DNA of 14,496 nt from contig CAJGCV010000054.1 of NCBI GenBank assembly GCA_904501915.1, forward strand, positions 1 to 14,496, read 5' to 3'. Positions 14,282-14,496 of this stretch are shown here, one piece after another (the first letter of the stretch is position 1; every line of letters begins with the position of its first letter). Below the pieces are notes generated by a model. It was not told where the DNA came from, made no database searches, and saw nothing but the letters and a program-made list of their open reading frames with translations. The position numbers and the translations under genes were made by a program. The stretch is from an uncultured Akkermansia sp. Its GTDB lineage: Bacteria; Verrucomicrobiota; Verrucomicrobiia; Verrucomicrobiales; Akkermansiaceae.

Positions 14282-14310
14282 AGAATAATGAAAAAGGAGC
14301 GGTAAGTCAA
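14282..14310 (-). promoter_or_regulatory. Predicted promoter of the EEP remnant
   Basis: Minus strand TTGACT (14305-14310), 17-bp spacer, TATTCT (14282-14287). The -10 ends 12 bp before the ATG at 14269, the same arrangement as for uvrB and the MATE gene. This supports 14269 as the original start and not the longer in-frame TTG at 14368. Confidence 0.45.
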
Positions 14311-14337
14311 GCCGGGGATTCATGAACAAGTTCACAA

Positions 14338-14360
14338 GGGGGTAAAATAGAAATACCCCC
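14338..14360. repeat. Perfect 7-bp hairpin in the right-edge intergenic region
   Basis: GGGGGTA (14338-14344) pairs with TACCCCC (14354-14360) around a 9-base A-rich loop. There is no T-run on either side, so it is not an obvious intrinsic terminator. It lies about 60-80 bases downstream of the consensus minus-strand promoter at 14423-14450. Confidence 0.5.
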
Positions 14361-14422
14361 GGTGACAAGTCGGAGGCACTTCAGGAGAATTGTTTATCAG
14401 CGCACAATGTTCTGATGGCTTT

Positions 14423-14450
14423 ATTATAGTCAATTGTGACCTCTTGTCAA
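14423..14450 (-). promoter_or_regulatory. Fully consensus sigma-70 promoter pointing left
   Basis: Minus strand TTGACA (14445-14450) and TATAAT (14423-14428) are both perfect, with a 16-bp spacer. Transcription would start near 14416 and enter about 150 bases without a clear gene before the EEP remnant. The -35 overlaps an inverted repeat, GTCAA (14446-14450) and TTGAC (14455-14459), and GTCAAT recurs 17 bp away at 14429-14434. The surrounding DNA is visibly AT-richer than the rest of the window. Confidence 0.65.
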
Positions 14451-14496
14451 TAGTTTGACTGAAAAATCATCATTTTTTCGCGTTTTTTCAGGCGAC

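Noticed and set aside
14180..14368. A separate 62-codon gene starting at the TTG at 14368
   Set aside because: Homology to EEP proteins begins at the internal ATG 14269 and continues past the stop codon, so this is the first piece of a broken gene, not a small gene.
1..14496. CRISPR array, tRNA, rRNA or insertion sequence
   Set aside because: No regularly spaced repeats, cloverleaf-like sequences, rRNA signatures, transposase motifs or terminal inverted repeats were seen on either strand.

Overview
The window looks like part of the chromosome of a free-living bacterium, probably a Verrucomicrobiota member close to Akkermansia. I infer this from three things. Large Sec-exported proteins are built from transglutaminase-like, discoidin-like and beta-sandwich modules of the type I associate with that phylum. 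Shine-Dalgarno sequences are almost absent. The UvrB and RdgB proteins are ordinary bacterial ones. No phage, transposase, CRISPR array, rRNA or tRNA is visible.

Layout, left to right. (1) 1-384, minus: the first 128 codons of uvrB, which runs off the left edge. (2) 569-4474, minus: a two-gene operon. An 887-residue membrane-anchored protein (lysine-rich linker, coiled coil, transglutaminase-like core, helical repeats, discoidin-like C-terminus) is followed after 27 bp by a 404-residue secreted protein with a thioredoxin-like domain that lacks CXXC. (3) 4653-10436, minus: a very large bacterial alpha-2-macroglobulin whose thioester motif is gone, ended by a strong hairpin terminator. (4) 10550-11014, plus: a stand-alone PTS IIA (PtsN-type) protein, divergent from the macroglobulin gene. 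(5) 11037-13031, minus: a MATE exporter whose stop codon abuts the start of rdgB. (6) 13155-13977, plus: a four-helix membrane protein of unknown function followed by a CrcB/Fluc fluoride channel. (7) 13964-14269, minus: a broken endonuclease/exonuclease/phosphatase gene with an in-frame amber codon and a missing C-terminal half. (8) 14270-14496: intergenic DNA with a fully consensus minus-strand promoter ahead of a run of small hairpins.

The genes fall into separate small units, not one pathway: DNA repair and nucleotide-pool cleaning (uvrB, rdgB), export and ion defence (MATE, CrcB), phosphotransfer signalling (IIA) and a block of large envelope proteins (macroglobulin, transglutaminase-like, thioredoxin-like). 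The least described element is the envelope block.

Across the window, six of seven predicted gene promoters have 17-bp spacers and put the -10 box only 6-14 bp from the start codon, usually with no ribosome-binding site. This suggests that leaderless or near-leaderless transcripts are the rule here. All function calls come from reading motifs; no database search was run.
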